Source: Semisulcospira habei
Taxonomy: Eukaryota; Mollusca; Gastropoda; Semisulcospiridae
DNA: 64,000 nt
Direction: 5' to 3'
Assembly: GCA_036245525.1 (NCBI GenBank)
Contig: BTPG01000008.1
Location: 30,726,678 to 30,790,677, forward strand
Shown here: positions 34,909-46,971 of the stretch, in pieces
Layout of the letters: the number at the start of each line of letters is the position of its first letter
Position numbering within the stretch: position 1 is the first letter of the stretch
The notes under the pieces: model-generated
The model's database searches: none
The model's input: the letters and a program-made list of their open reading frames with translations, nothing else
Told to the model about the DNA's origin: nothing
Program-made: the position numbers and the translations under genes

Positions 34909-35275
34909 CCTGGATGCGAGCCAATCCGGGCGCAGAGCTGTCTTTCTCAATCCATCACTCGCGACACGTAGGTCAGAAGTGTGCTTTGCCGGCAGGCATT
35001 CGTGAAACTCGTGCAAGTTGCATACACGGAAAAGACGTCCGGATGCACGCGCAGAAAATTTTTGACCCAGATTCAAGTCGTGTCGGCCATATTCATTACC
35101 GTCCTCCGAGGACTTCCTCTGGCATCCAAGGAGCAGAAATACAAATAAGTATCCGTCTCGTCGTTTCAGCAGGACGAGTAGATTTTTTATGAGATTCTAT
35201 ACCTGATAAATATGGAAATATTTGACCGCCCGGTTTTGCCGACCCAGACTGACACAAACCAGACCCAAAAGCACG
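34909..35275. other. No recognisable gene
   Basis: Frames up to ~98 residues without recognisable domains. Confidence 0.4.
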
Positions 35276-35337
35276 ATGCGGGTCAGTTGGGTCCGTCGAC
35301 TCGGTAGCGAATCGACGGGGGAAGACAACCAGTGTGG
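35276..35337. repeat. PAL-Q palindrome, half decayed
   Basis: The right arm CGAATCGACGGGGGAAGACAACCAGTGTG is preserved; the left arm is eroded. Confidence 0.45.
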
Positions 35338-35707
35338 ACCCCAAAGATGTGTCGCGGAAATGAATCAGGGACCAGAAGATGGCAAGAGAGAATCGCCTTT
35401 GAGTTGCAGTCAATTGGCGGCCAATTCCACCGAGGTGAAGCGTCCCTCGAGTGCACTCGTGACCCGAGCGTAAGGCGTCTGAGAGCGACGACACGAGAAA
35501 CTGACTCAGTCCACAAAATGTCCTTGGGCCGACGTCGATCGCCGTTGACGATAACGTTGGGCCGAAGACGTTTTGCTCACGGAGTTAAAGTTCCGACAGA
35601 GATCGTCGGATGGGGGGCTGTGACTGTGACAATGCGCTTCATCAGCCAGTCTGTTGGACAAACGCAAGAGGAAGGCATGCAAACAGTCTCTCCTGTTTGT
35701 ACAGACT
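35338..35707. other. No recognisable gene
   Basis: A weak PAL-G-like segment GGGCCGACGTCGATCGCC ... GTTGGGCCGAAG at ~35527-35569; otherwise nothing. Confidence 0.3.
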
Positions 35708-35775
35708 GAAGATGCGGAGGGGTTCACGCAAGGGGCTTCGCAAGGGGTTCACGAAAATCTCCGCATCTTGCAGAA
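35708..35775. repeat. TH-A-like hairpin, altered sequence
   Basis: ACTGAAGATGCGGAGG ... CTCCGCATCTTGCAG pairs at the outer 12 nt; inner GTTCACGCAAGGGGCTTCG repeats as GCAAGGGGTTCACG. Resembles the core layout but with different bases on both arms. Confidence 0.4.
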
Positions 35776-36241
35776 TTCATCGGTGAAATTTATTTGATGA
35801 TTCCCCGGACAGTTGTGGGGACTGTGGGGTTGCGCATGCCGATTGAAAGTCGCGGCTGAAAATTGACCCTCTCAGTACTCGCCACAGAAGGGAAAGAAAG
35901 ATCAACTGAACCCGCGTGGTCTTTCCCATCCATATAATACAGATATTAATAGGCTCAGCAATATAGGCATGTGACATGGGTCTTTCTGAACTTCCGCACA
36001 TGGCATGGACACATGAGGACCTACACTGGCCTCTTGTAGTGGAGCAGACAACGTCCTGTACCCACGGAACTGTTGATGCACTTCTAGCTCCTTGGTCTAG
36101 CCGGCCCTCTACGAAAAACCAGCCGTCCAGTGGTCGATTTAGCACTGGCGGGGCTTTCCATGTAAGCGGTGGCATCAAAGTCGATCAAACAGTTTTGACG
36201 ACCCCTGAGACACTGGCCAATGTCGAGACAATTTACCCTGG

Positions 36242-36244
<3 letters not shown>
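35776..36244. other. No recognisable gene
   Basis: ACATGAGGACCTACACTGGCCTCTTGTAG at ~36010 may be a decayed TH-A core; otherwise nothing. Confidence 0.3.
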
Positions 36245-36289
<45 letters not shown>

Positions 36290-36320
36290 ATGCTGTGTGT
36301 GTGTGTGTGTGTGTGTGTGT

Positions 36321-36383
<63 letters not shown>

Positions 36384-36398
36384 TGTGTGTGTGTGTGA
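36245..36398. repeat. (CT)n then (GT)n microsatellite
   Basis: CT repeats to ~36286, then GT repeats with single breaks to ~36398. Confidence 0.95.
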
Positions 36399-36868
<470 letters not shown>

Positions 36869-37195
36869 CAATGCCTTAACCTCTTGTATTATATGTTTCT
36901 TTTTATGCTGGGTTCAACTTATTCCCGATTAAGTCTGTTATCCTTTTCATTTATCATTTGGACTACTTAGCTCTGTCTATGTGTGAAGGGGGGCGGGTGG
37001 AGTGGGGGAGGGGTGCCTGTGAGTCTATGAGTATGTCTGTCTATGTGAACAGTGTTGTCATCTGTTTGCAAGTATTATGTTTACTTATATGTACGTATAT
37101 TTGTAGTTAGTCTTGTAGTTGCTAGCAACGGCAGGTTTGTAAAATGGCTGTGTCGATGACGATGTCAATGCCTAAACCGTTGTAAAATAAAGTTT
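36869..37195 (+). other. LINE 3' UTR
   Basis: Contains a G-rich patch (GGGGGGCGGGTGGAGTGGGGG) and no frame; belongs to the LINE above. Confidence 0.5.
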
Positions 37196-37216
37196 CATTG
37201 ATTCATTGATTCATTG

Positions 37217-37218
<2 letters not shown>

Positions 37219-37308
<90 letters not shown>
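37219..37308. repeat. (CT)n microsatellite at LINE tail
   Basis: About 90 bp of CT repeats directly following the (ATTGATTC)n tail. Confidence 0.97.
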
Positions 37309-37314
<6 letters not shown>

Positions 37315-37342
37315 CTTTGCTACCGTGGAAGTGAAAATCGAG

Positions 37343-37523
37343 TTAATCCTTTCAACCGACACATACCACGACAAAATGTTAATCGACCATTATAGTTCAA
37401 GGGTTACAGCCTGGCACCAAACCACGCTTGATCTATTATGGTCGATCTGCGCCTTAAACTGTGCAATGCATTCCTCAGAGGATAACTCCCACACTGTGGG
37501 AAATTCCGACCGCTGTGTGTTAA
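37343..37523 (-). mobile_element. TH-B element, degraded
   Basis: TTAATCCTTTCAACCGACAC to CTGTGTGTTAA (37520-37523). Outer arms GATCGACCATTATAG / CTATTATGGTCGATC pair; the centre is scrambled. The final TTAA is shared with the next TH-A. Confidence 0.65.
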
Positions 37524-37746
37524 CCATTCCACTGCCACTGAATGTACACTGTACGTCTGAAATCCGCTGCGTAAATTCAACGCGAAAGAGCCCCAGCCGT
37601 CCGTCCCATGAACAATGGATACAAAGTGGTTTCAACAAAAGGCATAGATCCTCATGAACCGCAGCGATTGCGGGGGCTGATACGGATCTATACATCTTGC
37701 AAGTAGCGAGGTGTTCGGGTTTTTTTCTCGGCAGCAAAGGGGTTAA
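37520..37746 (+). mobile_element. TH-A element
   Basis: Left TTAACCATTCCACTGCCAC, right CGGCAGCAAAGGGGTTAA (37743-37746), hairpin ~37637-37702 with several mismatches (AACCGCAGCGATTGCGGGGG apex). Confidence 0.78.
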
Positions 37747-37977
37747 ACGTGTTTTTATCTAGTCGGGTGTCCGTCTCCAGACAACAGGCAACAAGCTACC
37801 CAACAGATGACCTATTTATTGCCTGGTTATGGTGTAAGACGGGACGCTGTCTGGACACTGCCGGGTGACGCGTACTCAATCAGCCTCATCTGGTTCAAGT
37901 TTTGTTGTCAATCCCATAACCGCAACCACTCCTTGGGCCAGTCGCATGACTGAGCTTAGTCCTTCGCCTGCCTTTAA
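37747..37977. other. No recognisable feature
   Basis: Nothing recognised. Confidence 0.35.
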
Positions 37978-38066
37978 TCGTGCTCCGCTATAGCTCACTA
38001 TAGCGGAACATCTTGCCTAGTGGCTGGCGCAGGCCTAAGCTCACTTATGCAACTCACCCCTTGTTT
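37978..38066. repeat. Hairpin plus MITE-O-like right end
   Basis: TCCGCTATAGCTCACTATAGCGGA is a small palindrome (37984-38007). CTCACTTATGCAACTCACCCCTTG at ~38041-38064 resembles the right tip of MITE-O (53276) and a piece near 11473. Confidence 0.4.
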
Positions 38067-38133
38067 CTTATTCGTTGCACTCTAACTGATGTGCCGCATT
38101 TGTTCTGTACTTTGTCTATATTGCCTCCAGTAC

Positions 38134-38357
38134 TTAACCCTTATCATTCGGAATACACCAGTGTGTGAAATAAGTTTGACTACAATAGTTCAAAGGTGGT
38201 GCCAGAATAGCTTGGCGCCTCTAGGCGCCAAGCTATTCTGGCACCACCCTTGAACTAAAGCCATGAGTCTATATCCTTATCTGTAAGTACTGTAATGTAG
38301 CTTGCATATGGCAGTGTACAAATTTGAAGGGTTTAGCCTCAGTATGATATGGGTTAA
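38134..38357 (-). mobile_element. TH-B element, ACACCAGTGTG subtype
   Basis: TTAA at 38134-38137 and 38354-38357; ends TTAACCCTTATCATTCGG and AGTATGATATGGGTTAA. Complete arms around GGCGCCTCTAGGCGCC. Confidence 0.87.
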
Positions 38358-38719
38358 TAGTGCACAAGAGCTGAGGTATAATTGTTTCTGTATGTCTTCA
38401 AACATAAATGTTTTGCTGCTCGGTGAAGCTTGAGTCTTACCACTCCCAACGGTCGGTTCCAGAATCACAAAAGAGAACACCATTTTTTATTAAAAAACAA
38501 TGAAATGGGACATCGAGCAGTAGATGATGTCTGTCAAATCGGTGCCGCTCGTGCGTGTGTCTGTACATTTTTTAATTTTTATTTTTATATTTATAAAACA
38601 GATGGAAGTTAGTCTGAGTTGTCGACAGCTCTCGAAACGGCAACCTTTTGTTTCCCTTCATGTGCAGGCCACGTGCGCAAGATGCTTCCCTGCGACGTAA
38701 TAGATTTGCCATGGGAATA
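38358..38719. other. No recognisable gene
   Basis: No domain-bearing frame or repeat recognised. Confidence 0.4.
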
Positions 38720-38813
38720 TTACCCCTTTGGCTGTCGTTAGCGCTTTTCGTCGAGGTAAATCCTTGCAAGGAGTCACCTCGACAAGAAACAATATCGACA
38801 GCCAAAGGGTTAA
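38720..38813. mobile_element. TH-C element
   Basis: Left TTACCCCTTTGGCTGTCG, right CGACAGCCAAAGGGTTAA (38810-38813). The inner stem GTCGAGGTAAATCC pairs with GGAGTCACCTCGAC. Confidence 0.85.
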
Positions 38814-38923
38814 AAGGGTTATCGGTAGCACCTTTTGTGTCGAGGTGATTCCTTGCAAGGAATCGCCTCGACCAAAAAAAAAAAAAAAAAGAAAAGATGC
38901 GCTACCGACAGCCAAAGGGTTAA
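38810..38923. mobile_element. TH-C element, adjacent copy
   Basis: Shares TTAA 38810-38813; right CCGACAGCCAAAGGGTTAA (38920-38923). Perfect stem GTCGAGGTGATTCC / GGAATCGCCTCGAC. The left terminus is shortened to AAAAGGGTTATCGG, and an A-run lies in the right half. Confidence 0.78.
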
Positions 38924-39049
38924 CTAAGCCTAAGCTTGTAGAGAGCCACACGACTTTTGTCAATGACTTGGAGCTGACGACACATGTAACACGTGTCAAA
39001 AACAAGTATGTCAGCCCAGAAATAAACAGTAAAGCCTGGTTTGAAGCCG

Positions 39050-39290
39050 CTTAGTGCCGAGAAAATGTCAACACCGCCAAACTGCAAGAGGTATAGATCC
39101 TCATGAGCCCCCGCAGTTGCGGGGGCTCATGAGGATCTAGGCCTCTTCTTACTAACACCACTCTGAGAAGCAATCACGTGTTTTTGCCGGAAAAATTGGT
39201 CTGAAACGACACTTGCTTTCTCAAGAGAAGTCTTGAAGGGCAACAGTGTCACCTGTCATTAAAGGCCATCATTTAGGTGGCTGTCGCCAT
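39050..39290 (-). mobile_element. TH-A element, right part diverged
   Basis: Left GCTTAGTGCCGAGAAAATG, hairpin 39084-39148. Past ACACCACTCTGAG the sequence no longer follows other copies and no clear right end is found. Confidence 0.55.
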
Positions 39291-39292
39291 CT

Positions 39293-39375
39293 TAACCCTT
39301 AACTGCCGGGGCAGGGCGAACGCTACCCGGCTGCATAGAGACGTAAGTCCTCATGAGCCCCCGCAGTCGCTAGAG
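39293..39375 (-). mobile_element. TH-A fragment
   Basis: TTAACCCTTAACTGCCGGGGCAGGGCGAACG, then one arm GAGACGTAAGTCCTCATGAG. Close to the left part of 46136-46367; the rest is absent. Confidence 0.5.
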
Positions 39376-39560
39376 GTCAGCCTGCCTCCACAATTTAATA
39401 ATCTTGGTTCAGAAAATGATAATGACTGCGTTCGTAAAATGTTGATCCATTTCTTTGCATTACTCAGTGATGATGACGATGATGAAGATGATGATAAAAC
39501 AAATAAACGAGCACGAAAGCTGACGTCAGACATCCCTTAAATAAAACGGACGTACATTTT

Positions 39561-39747
39561 TTTTTTTCGGTGAAATCTGTTTTCACTGAACGACCAAAAG
39601 TCACAGCTGTCCAAAGAACATGGACACAAAGTGGTTTCAGCAAGAGGCACAGATCCTCAAAAGCCCCCCTCAGTCGCGGGGGCTCATGGAGATTTATGCC
39701 TCTTGCAGTTGGATAGCGTTCACTTTTATCAACAATGAAGGGGTTAC
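39561..39747 (+). mobile_element. TH-A element, left end lost
   Basis: Hairpin 39640-39706; right AACAATGAAGGGGTTAC. The interior TTCACTGAACGACCAAAAGTC and ACATGGACACAAAGTGG is typical. Confidence 0.7.
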
Positions 39748-39847
39748 AAGAACCCAAAAGACAAGACACAAGCGCAAAAGCCACACAATACAATAAGAAC
39801 GTATTCACTTGCTCAACAACACCTACACCATAATTTATTATATTAAT

Positions 39848-40061
39848 TTAACTCATTCAGCCCCACAGCCGTATTTCCAAAATTTTGGAGGCGTCATCTA
39901 ATGACTATCCACTAATTGCAGGAGATGGATCGACCATGATAATTCAAGGGCAGTGCCAGATTAGCAAGGCGCCGGCAGGCGCCAAGCTAATTTGGCACTA
40001 CCCTTGAATTATCATGGTAGACCCATCTCCTGCTGTAGTGCGTCAGGTCTGAATGGGTTAA
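39848..40061 (+). mobile_element. TH-B element
   Basis: TTAA at 39848-39851 and 40058-40061; TTAACTCATTCAGCCCC and GTCTGAATGGGTTAA. The arms are of the GATAATTC / GAATTATC type, centre GGCGCCGGCAGGCGCC. Confidence 0.88.
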
Positions 40062-40567
40062 TTTAATCACAATAATATGCCAGTCGTGCTTGCTGTTCAG
40101 CCACACACGTACATACAAAGAGCATGATGACAATAGAAGATCTCCAATGGTGTGAACAGCAACGAAAAAAAGAGATACTGGAAAACAACGTGCTCTTGTG
40201 TAAAGTTGTCTGATTACTACACTTTATTTTTTGTAGTGTTTGCGTCTCAGCTTGAAAACATTTTAGTCGTGTTATTTTAAACTTCTCACTGAGAAGATTA
40301 AACTTTCCAACGCCTACTGATTTAAACTTTTTTTAAATATAAATTTCCTAACCTGGAAAGTCGTACTCTCAAACGAGGATGGGATGACTTCAAAGAAGCC
40401 AAAGGATAGAGCTACATCTTGACCGACTACTGCAAGCTTCAGGGAGTCATCAGAATCTATTCCCCTTGCAGATGCGAGGGATAACCCAATATACTGAGCT
40501 GACTTTTAATTTTAGTGAGAAATAAACGGGAGTGTTATTTACATTTTTATTTTATTTCAATAAATCG
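40062..40567. other. No gene; decayed TH-A core
   Basis: TGCAAGCTTCAGGGAGTCATCAGAATCTATTCCCCTTGC at ~40431-40469 is a weak core relic. Nothing else recognised. Confidence 0.35.
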
Positions 40568-40630
40568 TTAACGCATTCGAGACGTGCTGCATCCGCGTAG
40601 TTCCGAATGCGGCACGTCTCGAATGAGGTA
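40568..40630. mobile_element. TH-D element, second copy
   Basis: TTAACGCATTCGAGACGTGC pairs with GGCACGTCTCGAATGAGGT; centre ATCCGCGTAGTTCCGAATG. Shorter and more decayed than 34190. Confidence 0.75.
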
Positions 40631-40637
40631 TCAATGA

Positions 40638-40896
40638 GGTCACGTTTACGCCAAACGACTTCCAACGACGAACGGAAGCGAATTGGAACGGCGGATAGGC
40701 ACAGTGTGTACTAGAAGCGTAGACAACACTCCGACCATCTCCAAGAGGCGTAGATTCTCATCAGCCCTGATGGCTGATGAGGATCTATGCCTCTTGGAGA
40801 TGTTCGGAGTGTTGTCTATGTTTATGGTGTAAGCTGGTTTGTCCGCTTGACTTCGCTCTTGTTTGTTGTTGGGAGTCGATTGACGTAAACGTAACC
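40638..40896. mobile_element. MITE-J carrying a TH-A-like core
   Basis: ~45-bp inverted ends GGTCACGTTTACGCCAAACG and CGATTGACGTAAACGTAACC. The centre (40719-40820) is a ~100-nt palindrome: AGACAACACTCCGACCATCT outside, CCAAGAGGCGTAGATTCTC inside. The core is the TH-A hairpin sequence, but the ends are unrelated to TH-A. Confidence 0.75.
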
Positions 40897-40981
40897 TAAA
40901 GTGAAATCCATTCTGCCGTATTATTGCAAAAGACAGCATGGCCGTCCAAAAAAGCCAAATTTTTCATTGCTCTACAATTTT

Positions 40982-41035
40982 TGGAGAAAAGCGAGATTTT
41001 CATTGTTATTTGAGGAAAATCTCGCTTTCCAAAAG
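40982..41035. repeat. PAL-F palindrome
   Basis: TTGGAGAAAAGCGAGATTTTC pairs with GAAAATCTCGCTTTCCAA. An outer AAAGCCAAATTT / GGCTTTTGCCAAATT motif as at 11790 lies on both sides. Confidence 0.7.
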
Positions 41036-42559
41036 AACGTGGAGACATTGGCTTTTGCCAAATTACGGTCGCATTCGTGACAATGACGTACAGCGGGTTT
41101 TATTTGCCATGGAGTATTTTCGTTTTCAGGCGTTCGCGTTTCAATTTCAAAATCGATCAAGGAATTATTTTCTAGTGCCTTTAGCGGGTGAAATCACCCA
41201 CAATAGCCTAACCCCTTCACTGCCGAGAAAAACGTAAGCACGATCCAACTGCAAGAGACATAGATCCTCATGAGGATCTATGCCTCTTGCTGAGACCAAT
41301 TTGTGTCCGTGTAGTTTGGATGGTTTTAGCTTTTGGCCGATGACCCAAAAATGAGATCCAATCGCACGAAGCATAGATCCTCATGAGCCCTCGTAACTGC
41401 GAGGGCTCATGAGGATCTATGCCTCTTGTTGAGACCACGTTTTGTCCGTGTTCTTTGGACAGTTGTAGCTTTGGGCTGTTCCGTTATCACAGATTTCAGA
41501 AAGAAAATGTAGGGGAGGAGACCCATGTAGAAACACTTAACAAAAACGTCTCGCGCGACCGTGCAAAGAAAGGTAGAATCAATCCGAAAACAGGGTTTGA
41601 TAGAGATTATATTGATGCATCTTAGGACAAAGCCAAATTTCAAAACTCGAATCGATGCAGAAGCAGTTCCAGTTTGAAAAAAGTGACACATTGTTTCATA
41701 TTAGGCACCATTTGCCTAATATGAAACACTAGGTCTCCTATTATGAAACAGTGTGATTATGTCCTTTTCACAAGTTTCACTTACATTTTGTTGGAAAATT
41801 AAGGCATGAGAGGTGGTTAGCATACATTTTATGTTCATTTAATATTAAAAGTGAGTTAATATAATGAGTCATCCGCCACTGGTCCACTATTGGTCCATCC
41901 ATCCTGTGTATATCCAATTGTGACAGACGTTATCATTTGAATTTCTGAGAGACCATCAGAGCCACAGACTTCTAATTTGGCACAGTGATCATATTTGACA
42001 ATAGCTTTGATTGTCACTTGTGCTGACCTCCATGAAAGGTCAAGGTTACAAAGGTCAATAAACGGGCGATTTTTAAAGAAAATAGTTATAATCTTATTTC
42101 AAAACTTGCCAAAGAGAAAACTGATGATACAACGTTTGTTTGCAGCTCTACTCAGTTAACCTCTCGTTAAGGTCAAAGGTCACGAGAAGTAAGAAGGCTT
42201 TTCGTTTAGGTTGTTGCTATTGCAGGTAGTTCGTATGTGAACTTTACAATAAGAACCCAGTGGAAATGTTTTGCTAGGGGTTAAACTGTTTATGAATATT
42301 AATTTTATTGGCTCCTTCCAAAGGTCAAAGGGCAGGCATGTCAGCAAGTGTGTTGAAAAAATGTTCTATATATGGGGGAATAAAAGCTACTGTATTTAGT
42401 TTTTCCACCTCAGAAGTAAAACTTGATACACGCTAGCATTGTCGACACAGGTTTATGTACATATTCAGAAGCAAATTCAGGGGGAGAGGAATGTTCCAAG
42501 GTGCACGGCTCCCAGGATATTTTTTAATGTGTAATTTTCCATTTTGGGGAGTTTGGAAC

Positions 42560-42750
<191 letters not shown>

Positions 42751-43570
42751 CCTCCAGCGCCTCTTTTTGGAAGTTGTAAATGGTCCGTCGTGTGATTTTT
42801 CGCCCATTGGTGACTAGAAAAGGTCTCCAGACCTCTCTCCCCCTTCCCGCGACCTCCCACCCGCACTAACACCAACACCACCACCCCCCCCCCCCACCCC
42901 CCTTCGTTTGATAGTCAACATGTGGCGCATTTGTAGGTCCTCACCCTCATCACATTCTCAGCCACTGTGACTCCGCCAACAGGAAGAGTTCCCACGAAAA
43001 GGTCTACGAAATCTCCCGCACGTTCTTTTTTTATTTTTTTCTTTTTTAAACTGCCCTATACCTTAAAGAGAGGTCATTCGCAATAGTATTCGTGGTATAA
43101 AATGCATACTTACGTACCTGAAAACTTTTGCTCCCAAAGTTAACTTAAAAAAAATTGTATGGAAAAAATGCCTAATCTTTACAAACACATCGACCTGGGA
43201 TGACCTTGACCTTTTATACAGGTGAAATATGTAGGTAAAGTTTTTCTTGTAAACTCAGTAGTACCATTGTGTCGAGTTTAAAGTCTGTGAATGTTATAGC
43301 CCCTAAGAAATTGTCTTATACAAACCGCATGCATACACACACGACGGCTGAAGAGCGGCTGCATGGACGATTGGTGACTACTACATTTATACTGTTTCAC
43401 ATTTGCTGTCACACCTAAGCCAACAAGGTTTGCTCTTGGAACAACTATTTAGCCCCACCCCCTCACCGCAGACAGTAATTTTGTCTAGTGTCTGAAAGCA
43501 TTCCTGTCAACTGTGCTCTTCATCTTGAAGTGATGTAGCGACATAAACCTGGTTTTTGACATATCTGTTT

Positions 43571-43813
43571 TATTCTCTTCACTACTACTAGACGCACATA
43601 TTGCTCTGAAATCTTTCCTAATTCAGTTCCAAGGAACCCCAAACGTCAAATAAATATATGCCATATTTGTCAGCAAGAGCCAAAATCTCCATGAGCCCCC
43701 CCCCCCCCCCCCCCCCGCCCAGCCCCCCCCCCCCCCCGATCGCGAGGCTCATGAGGATCTATGTGTCTTGCAGATGAATCCTATTAAGAATTTCTCGGCT
43801 GTGAAGGGGTTAA
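43571..43813 (+). mobile_element. TH-A element with two C-runs in the hairpin
   Basis: Right CGGCTGTGAAGGGGTTAA (43810-43813), left near TTATTCTCTTCACTACTAC. In the hairpin (43671-43771) the CCCCC segment has become C-runs of ~18 and ~17 nt separated by GCCCAG. Confidence 0.7.
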
Positions 43814-44560
43814 GTGCAAATATCATCAAACAAAAGTTGGAAAAAATCAGGCCTGTGGTTTTAGAGATATTGCCTGCACAAAGGCTCACACAAATATGGC
43901 CTCTGCGACCTTCACCTTACAGGTCGTGAATTCATTCTGTTAAAAACATCACTTATGAGGGTAAGGCATCTTTTCCTAAAAATTCAAAGCAAATCAGTAC
44001 AACGGTTTCAGAGGTATTCTCTACTCAATAATCTGCAAGAAAGATATGGCAACTATGACCTTGACCTTGAGGTAGAGGCACAGTTAAGATTGATGGCAAT
44101 GTGTGATGTGGTAAAATACTATAATCTTAAATTTGGATTGAATAGGCACAATGGTTATTGAGATATTGCCTAGCACACAATTCTGCACGAAACAAATATT
44201 GCCGTTGTGACCTTGGCCATTACGACAGTGAATAGATTCGGGTATGCAACACTCTGTGTCGTCACAAAATATCAATTTGCCATTCGGATCACATCGTTTC
44301 AGTGTTTACAGTAACATTGCCTGGACAATGGCATACATAATAAATATAGCCGTTGTGACCTTGACCTTGAGCAAAGTGACATGATCCTGGTGTGGGATAC
44401 TCTGTATTGAGAAAAAGTATCAACATATGAAATTTGGAACAAACTGGCTGGATGCTTTCCGATATATACGCTAGACAAACACTGCTCCTTATATGAAACA
44501 CTGTTCAAATTATGAAACACGTTTCATATTAGGTGCTGTTTGTGTTTCATAATAGGAACA
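43814..44560. repeat. Diverged ~140-bp internal repeats
   Basis: TGTGACCTTGACC-type words recur at ~43908, ~44056, ~44207 and ~44355 next to GATATTGCC / ACATTGCC and ACAAATATxG words, spacing ~145-150 bp. The copies are strongly diverged. Confidence 0.55.
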
Positions 44561-45029
44561 AGATAGCTCTCCAGGAAAATGCGTGCCTCCAAAACAACAA
44601 AAAGAGAACCAACACGATTGCCGCTGGTTATCTGATGTCCGAAGATTGCTCTTCATGAAAAAAGTGGCTATTTTTAAAAAAAAATCACAAAACTGAATGC
44701 TGATGTTGGTGTTTCAAAATGGTGAAAAAATTTGATGCAGAAGGGTCAAAAATCACATTTTCTCGGCGTGTTTTCGTTTTCATCACGCCTGACATTCTTG
44801 TACCGGAAATAAGGCTCACCGAAGTAGCTCTATTATTGCACAGGCGGAATTTGGAAAAGTTATTCCGTTTCGCCGGGACCAAGGTGTTTCATAATAGGCA
44901 CTGTTTCATAATAGGGGCTCCTCCCCTACTTCCGTTGGCGAGGAAAGGGGTTAACTTTGAAGACGGAATGTCGTAAAATGGAGGACTGTGCTGCTCTTTT
45001 TCTCCCTTGTGCGCAGGCGAGTTCCTTCC

Positions 45030-45153
45030 GTTAGGCCCCAAAAGGCAAGTGTAAAAAGAAGGGTAGGAAAGTCCCAGCTGAGGCAAGACGACATTGAGAG
45101 CCCATAACGTCGGCGAATTTTAGCAGTCCAAGCCTGCCGTGGAGCATATCGCT
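45030..45153 (+). repeat. Uninterrupted copy of the LTR host sequence
   Basis: AAAAAGAAGGG ... TGAGGCAAGACGACATTGAG, CCCATAACGTCGGCGAATTTTAGC and GTGGAGCATATCGCT match the sequences flanking the split LTR (23838-23893, 25891-25950). This is an empty-site paralogue. Confidence 0.65.
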
Positions 45154-45372
45154 GTAACCCTTTACATCCTGATACTCTATTGCTTAAAATAAATGTGACT
45201 ATGATAGTTCCAGGGTGGTGCCAGAATAGCCTCTTGGTGCCGGAGGCACCAAGCTATTCTGGCACCACCCTTGAACTAAAATGGTTGGTCTATCTCCTGA
45301 TCTGTAATGTAACCTCATAGCACAATAAGCAACTTTCAGTTTTAAAATCACCCTCAGGATGTAATGGGTTAG
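45154..45372 (-). mobile_element. TH-B element with covarying centre
   Basis: Left GTAACCCTTTACATCCTG, right CAGGATGTAATGGGTTAG (TTAA decayed at both). The centre TTGGTGCCGGAGGCACCAA replaces the common TTGGCGCC / GGCGCCAA on both arms. Confidence 0.8.
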
Positions 45373-45665
45373 GTGGCGGGCTGTATACGTACTTGATCTA
45401 TCACATTCCAAATATTGCAACATGGATGTTGACACAAAAATTACTTGCCAGCGGTGTTTCCAGCAGGGTCGACCTCATTGCATGCTACTCGATATTGACT
45501 GAAGCTGCTGCGATCAGAGAGAAAATTGGATGTTACCCCATCTGACGCCTCCAAATTCATCTTTCTATCATGTCCTCCCCCCGCGGGAGAGAAGAATGTC
45601 ACACAGTGCGAAATGTCCATCGCCCCCGCGTCCAAAACCAAGCGCGGATCTCATTACTTGAAACA

Positions 45666-45904
45666 ATAACCCCTTGCACGGCCATGGGATGCAGATTGCG
45701 TTATGAAATCTTTGTTGATTCAACGCCACAGTTAAGAGAGCCAGCCCTCCAGGGAACATGGATACAAAGTCATGTCAGCAAGAGGCATAGATTCTCATGA
45801 GCCCCGCAACTGCGGGGGCTCATGAGGATCTATGCCTCTTGCAGTTGGATCGTGCTTAGTTTTTATTAAATATATATTTTATTTATCGGCAGTGATCGGA
45901 TTAA
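45666..45904 (+). mobile_element. TH-A element
   Basis: Left ATAACCCCTTGCACGGCC, right CGGCAGTGATCGGATTAA (45901-45904), hairpin 45778-45842. An AT-rich expansion lies before the right end. Confidence 0.8.
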
Positions 45905-45951
45905 TAATTTTTCATTTTGCGATTCAGGTCCTCATTCAGGTGCTTCCATCT

Positions 45952-46019
45952 GCAAGAGGCACAGATCCTCATGTGGACATACGACGACAGGGCCTCACAT
46001 AAGGATCTAAACCTCTTGC
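45952..46019. repeat. TH-A-like core with changed apex
   Basis: GCAAGAGGCACAGATCCTCATGTGG pairs with CCTCACATAAGGATCTAAACCTCTTGC. The CCCCCGC apex is replaced by ACATACGACGACAGG. No TTAA ends. Confidence 0.6.
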
Positions 46020-46135
46020 TGGTAGGCCGGATCAAATTTAGCTCTACATGCTTCTCAGACGGAGGTAGGCATGTGAGTCAAGAACTGTAACCCGACGTCT
46101 TGACTGGAGGACACATTTGTGATAAAATAGCCACC

Positions 46136-46367
46136 CTTAGATCCTTTACTGCCGGGGCAATGCGAACGCTACCTCCCTGTAGGAGACACCAATCATGAGC
46201 CCCAGCAAATGCGGGGGCTCCGATGAGGATTTATGTCTCTTGTCAGTTCTATATCTTCTTTTTGCCTATTTTTGTCCCATTTACATCTCTGTTCCTCACA
46301 CGAATGTCGTTCGGTGCCCAGTCGCTGCAGACACGAAATTCGTGATCACTGACAGCGAGGGGGTTAA
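46136..46367 (-). mobile_element. TH-A element, diverged
   Basis: Left TTAGATCCTTTACTGCCGGG, right GATCACTGACAGCGAGGGGGTTAA (46364-46367), hairpin ~46181-46241 (GAGACACC ... TTTATGTCTCTTG). Confidence 0.65.
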
Positions 46368-46401
46368 CTTCTTAATCGGGCGGTGGACGCCAAATCATGC
46401 T

Positions 46402-46589
46402 TAAGTTACCACTCAGGTCTACGGATGTGTATAATAATGCCATCAATCCAAGAAACACGGGATATGAATAGGGTGTGCAAGAGGCAAAGAACCTCATAAG
46501 CCCCCGCAGATGCGGGGCTCATGAGGTTCTTTGCATCTTGCAGTTGGTTGATGTTCACATTTTTTTCCAGGCCGGGGGAAAAGGGTTAA
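46402..46589 (+). mobile_element. TH-A element
   Basis: Hairpin 46477-46541, GCAAGAGGCAAAGAACCTC ... GAGGTTCTTTGCATCTTGC (the arm variant of the 7.6-kb satellite). Right GCCGGGGGAAAAGGGTTAA (46586-46589). The left TTAA near 46402 is uncertain. Confidence 0.65.
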
Positions 46590-46971
46590 AGAAGACGGAG
46601 GAAGTCAATATTTGTTCCAATACAAACTACATCGGTATACTAATCGTTGATGCTAGCGGTACCTGACGTTGATACTAATCGTTGAAGATCGCCGTAACAA
46701 TGATGCCTGATTCAGTCCGAGTTTACCATCCACTGTGGCGCCGAATCGATTGTCTTTTCAGCCACAGAATTAAACCGTCACGTCTTCGTCCATTAGAGTC
46801 AACCCTTACAAACAATAGGCATGTCCTTTCGTGAGCTAAGAATATATGCATCTTGCTGATGGAAAGAGGTGCATTGAGCGACAGTATAGACAAGTTGTAG
46901 TCCTAGAGACTGGCTCAGTCCAAAATCAATCTCCAATGAACTTTGTCTGCCTAAAACAAGGAAAATATAGA
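46590..46971. other. No gene; decayed core
   Basis: ACAATAGGCATGTCC ... AATATATGCATCTTGC at ~46812-46857 may be a TH-A core relic. GTTGATACTAATCGTTGA is a short direct repeat near 46645-46690. Confidence 0.3.
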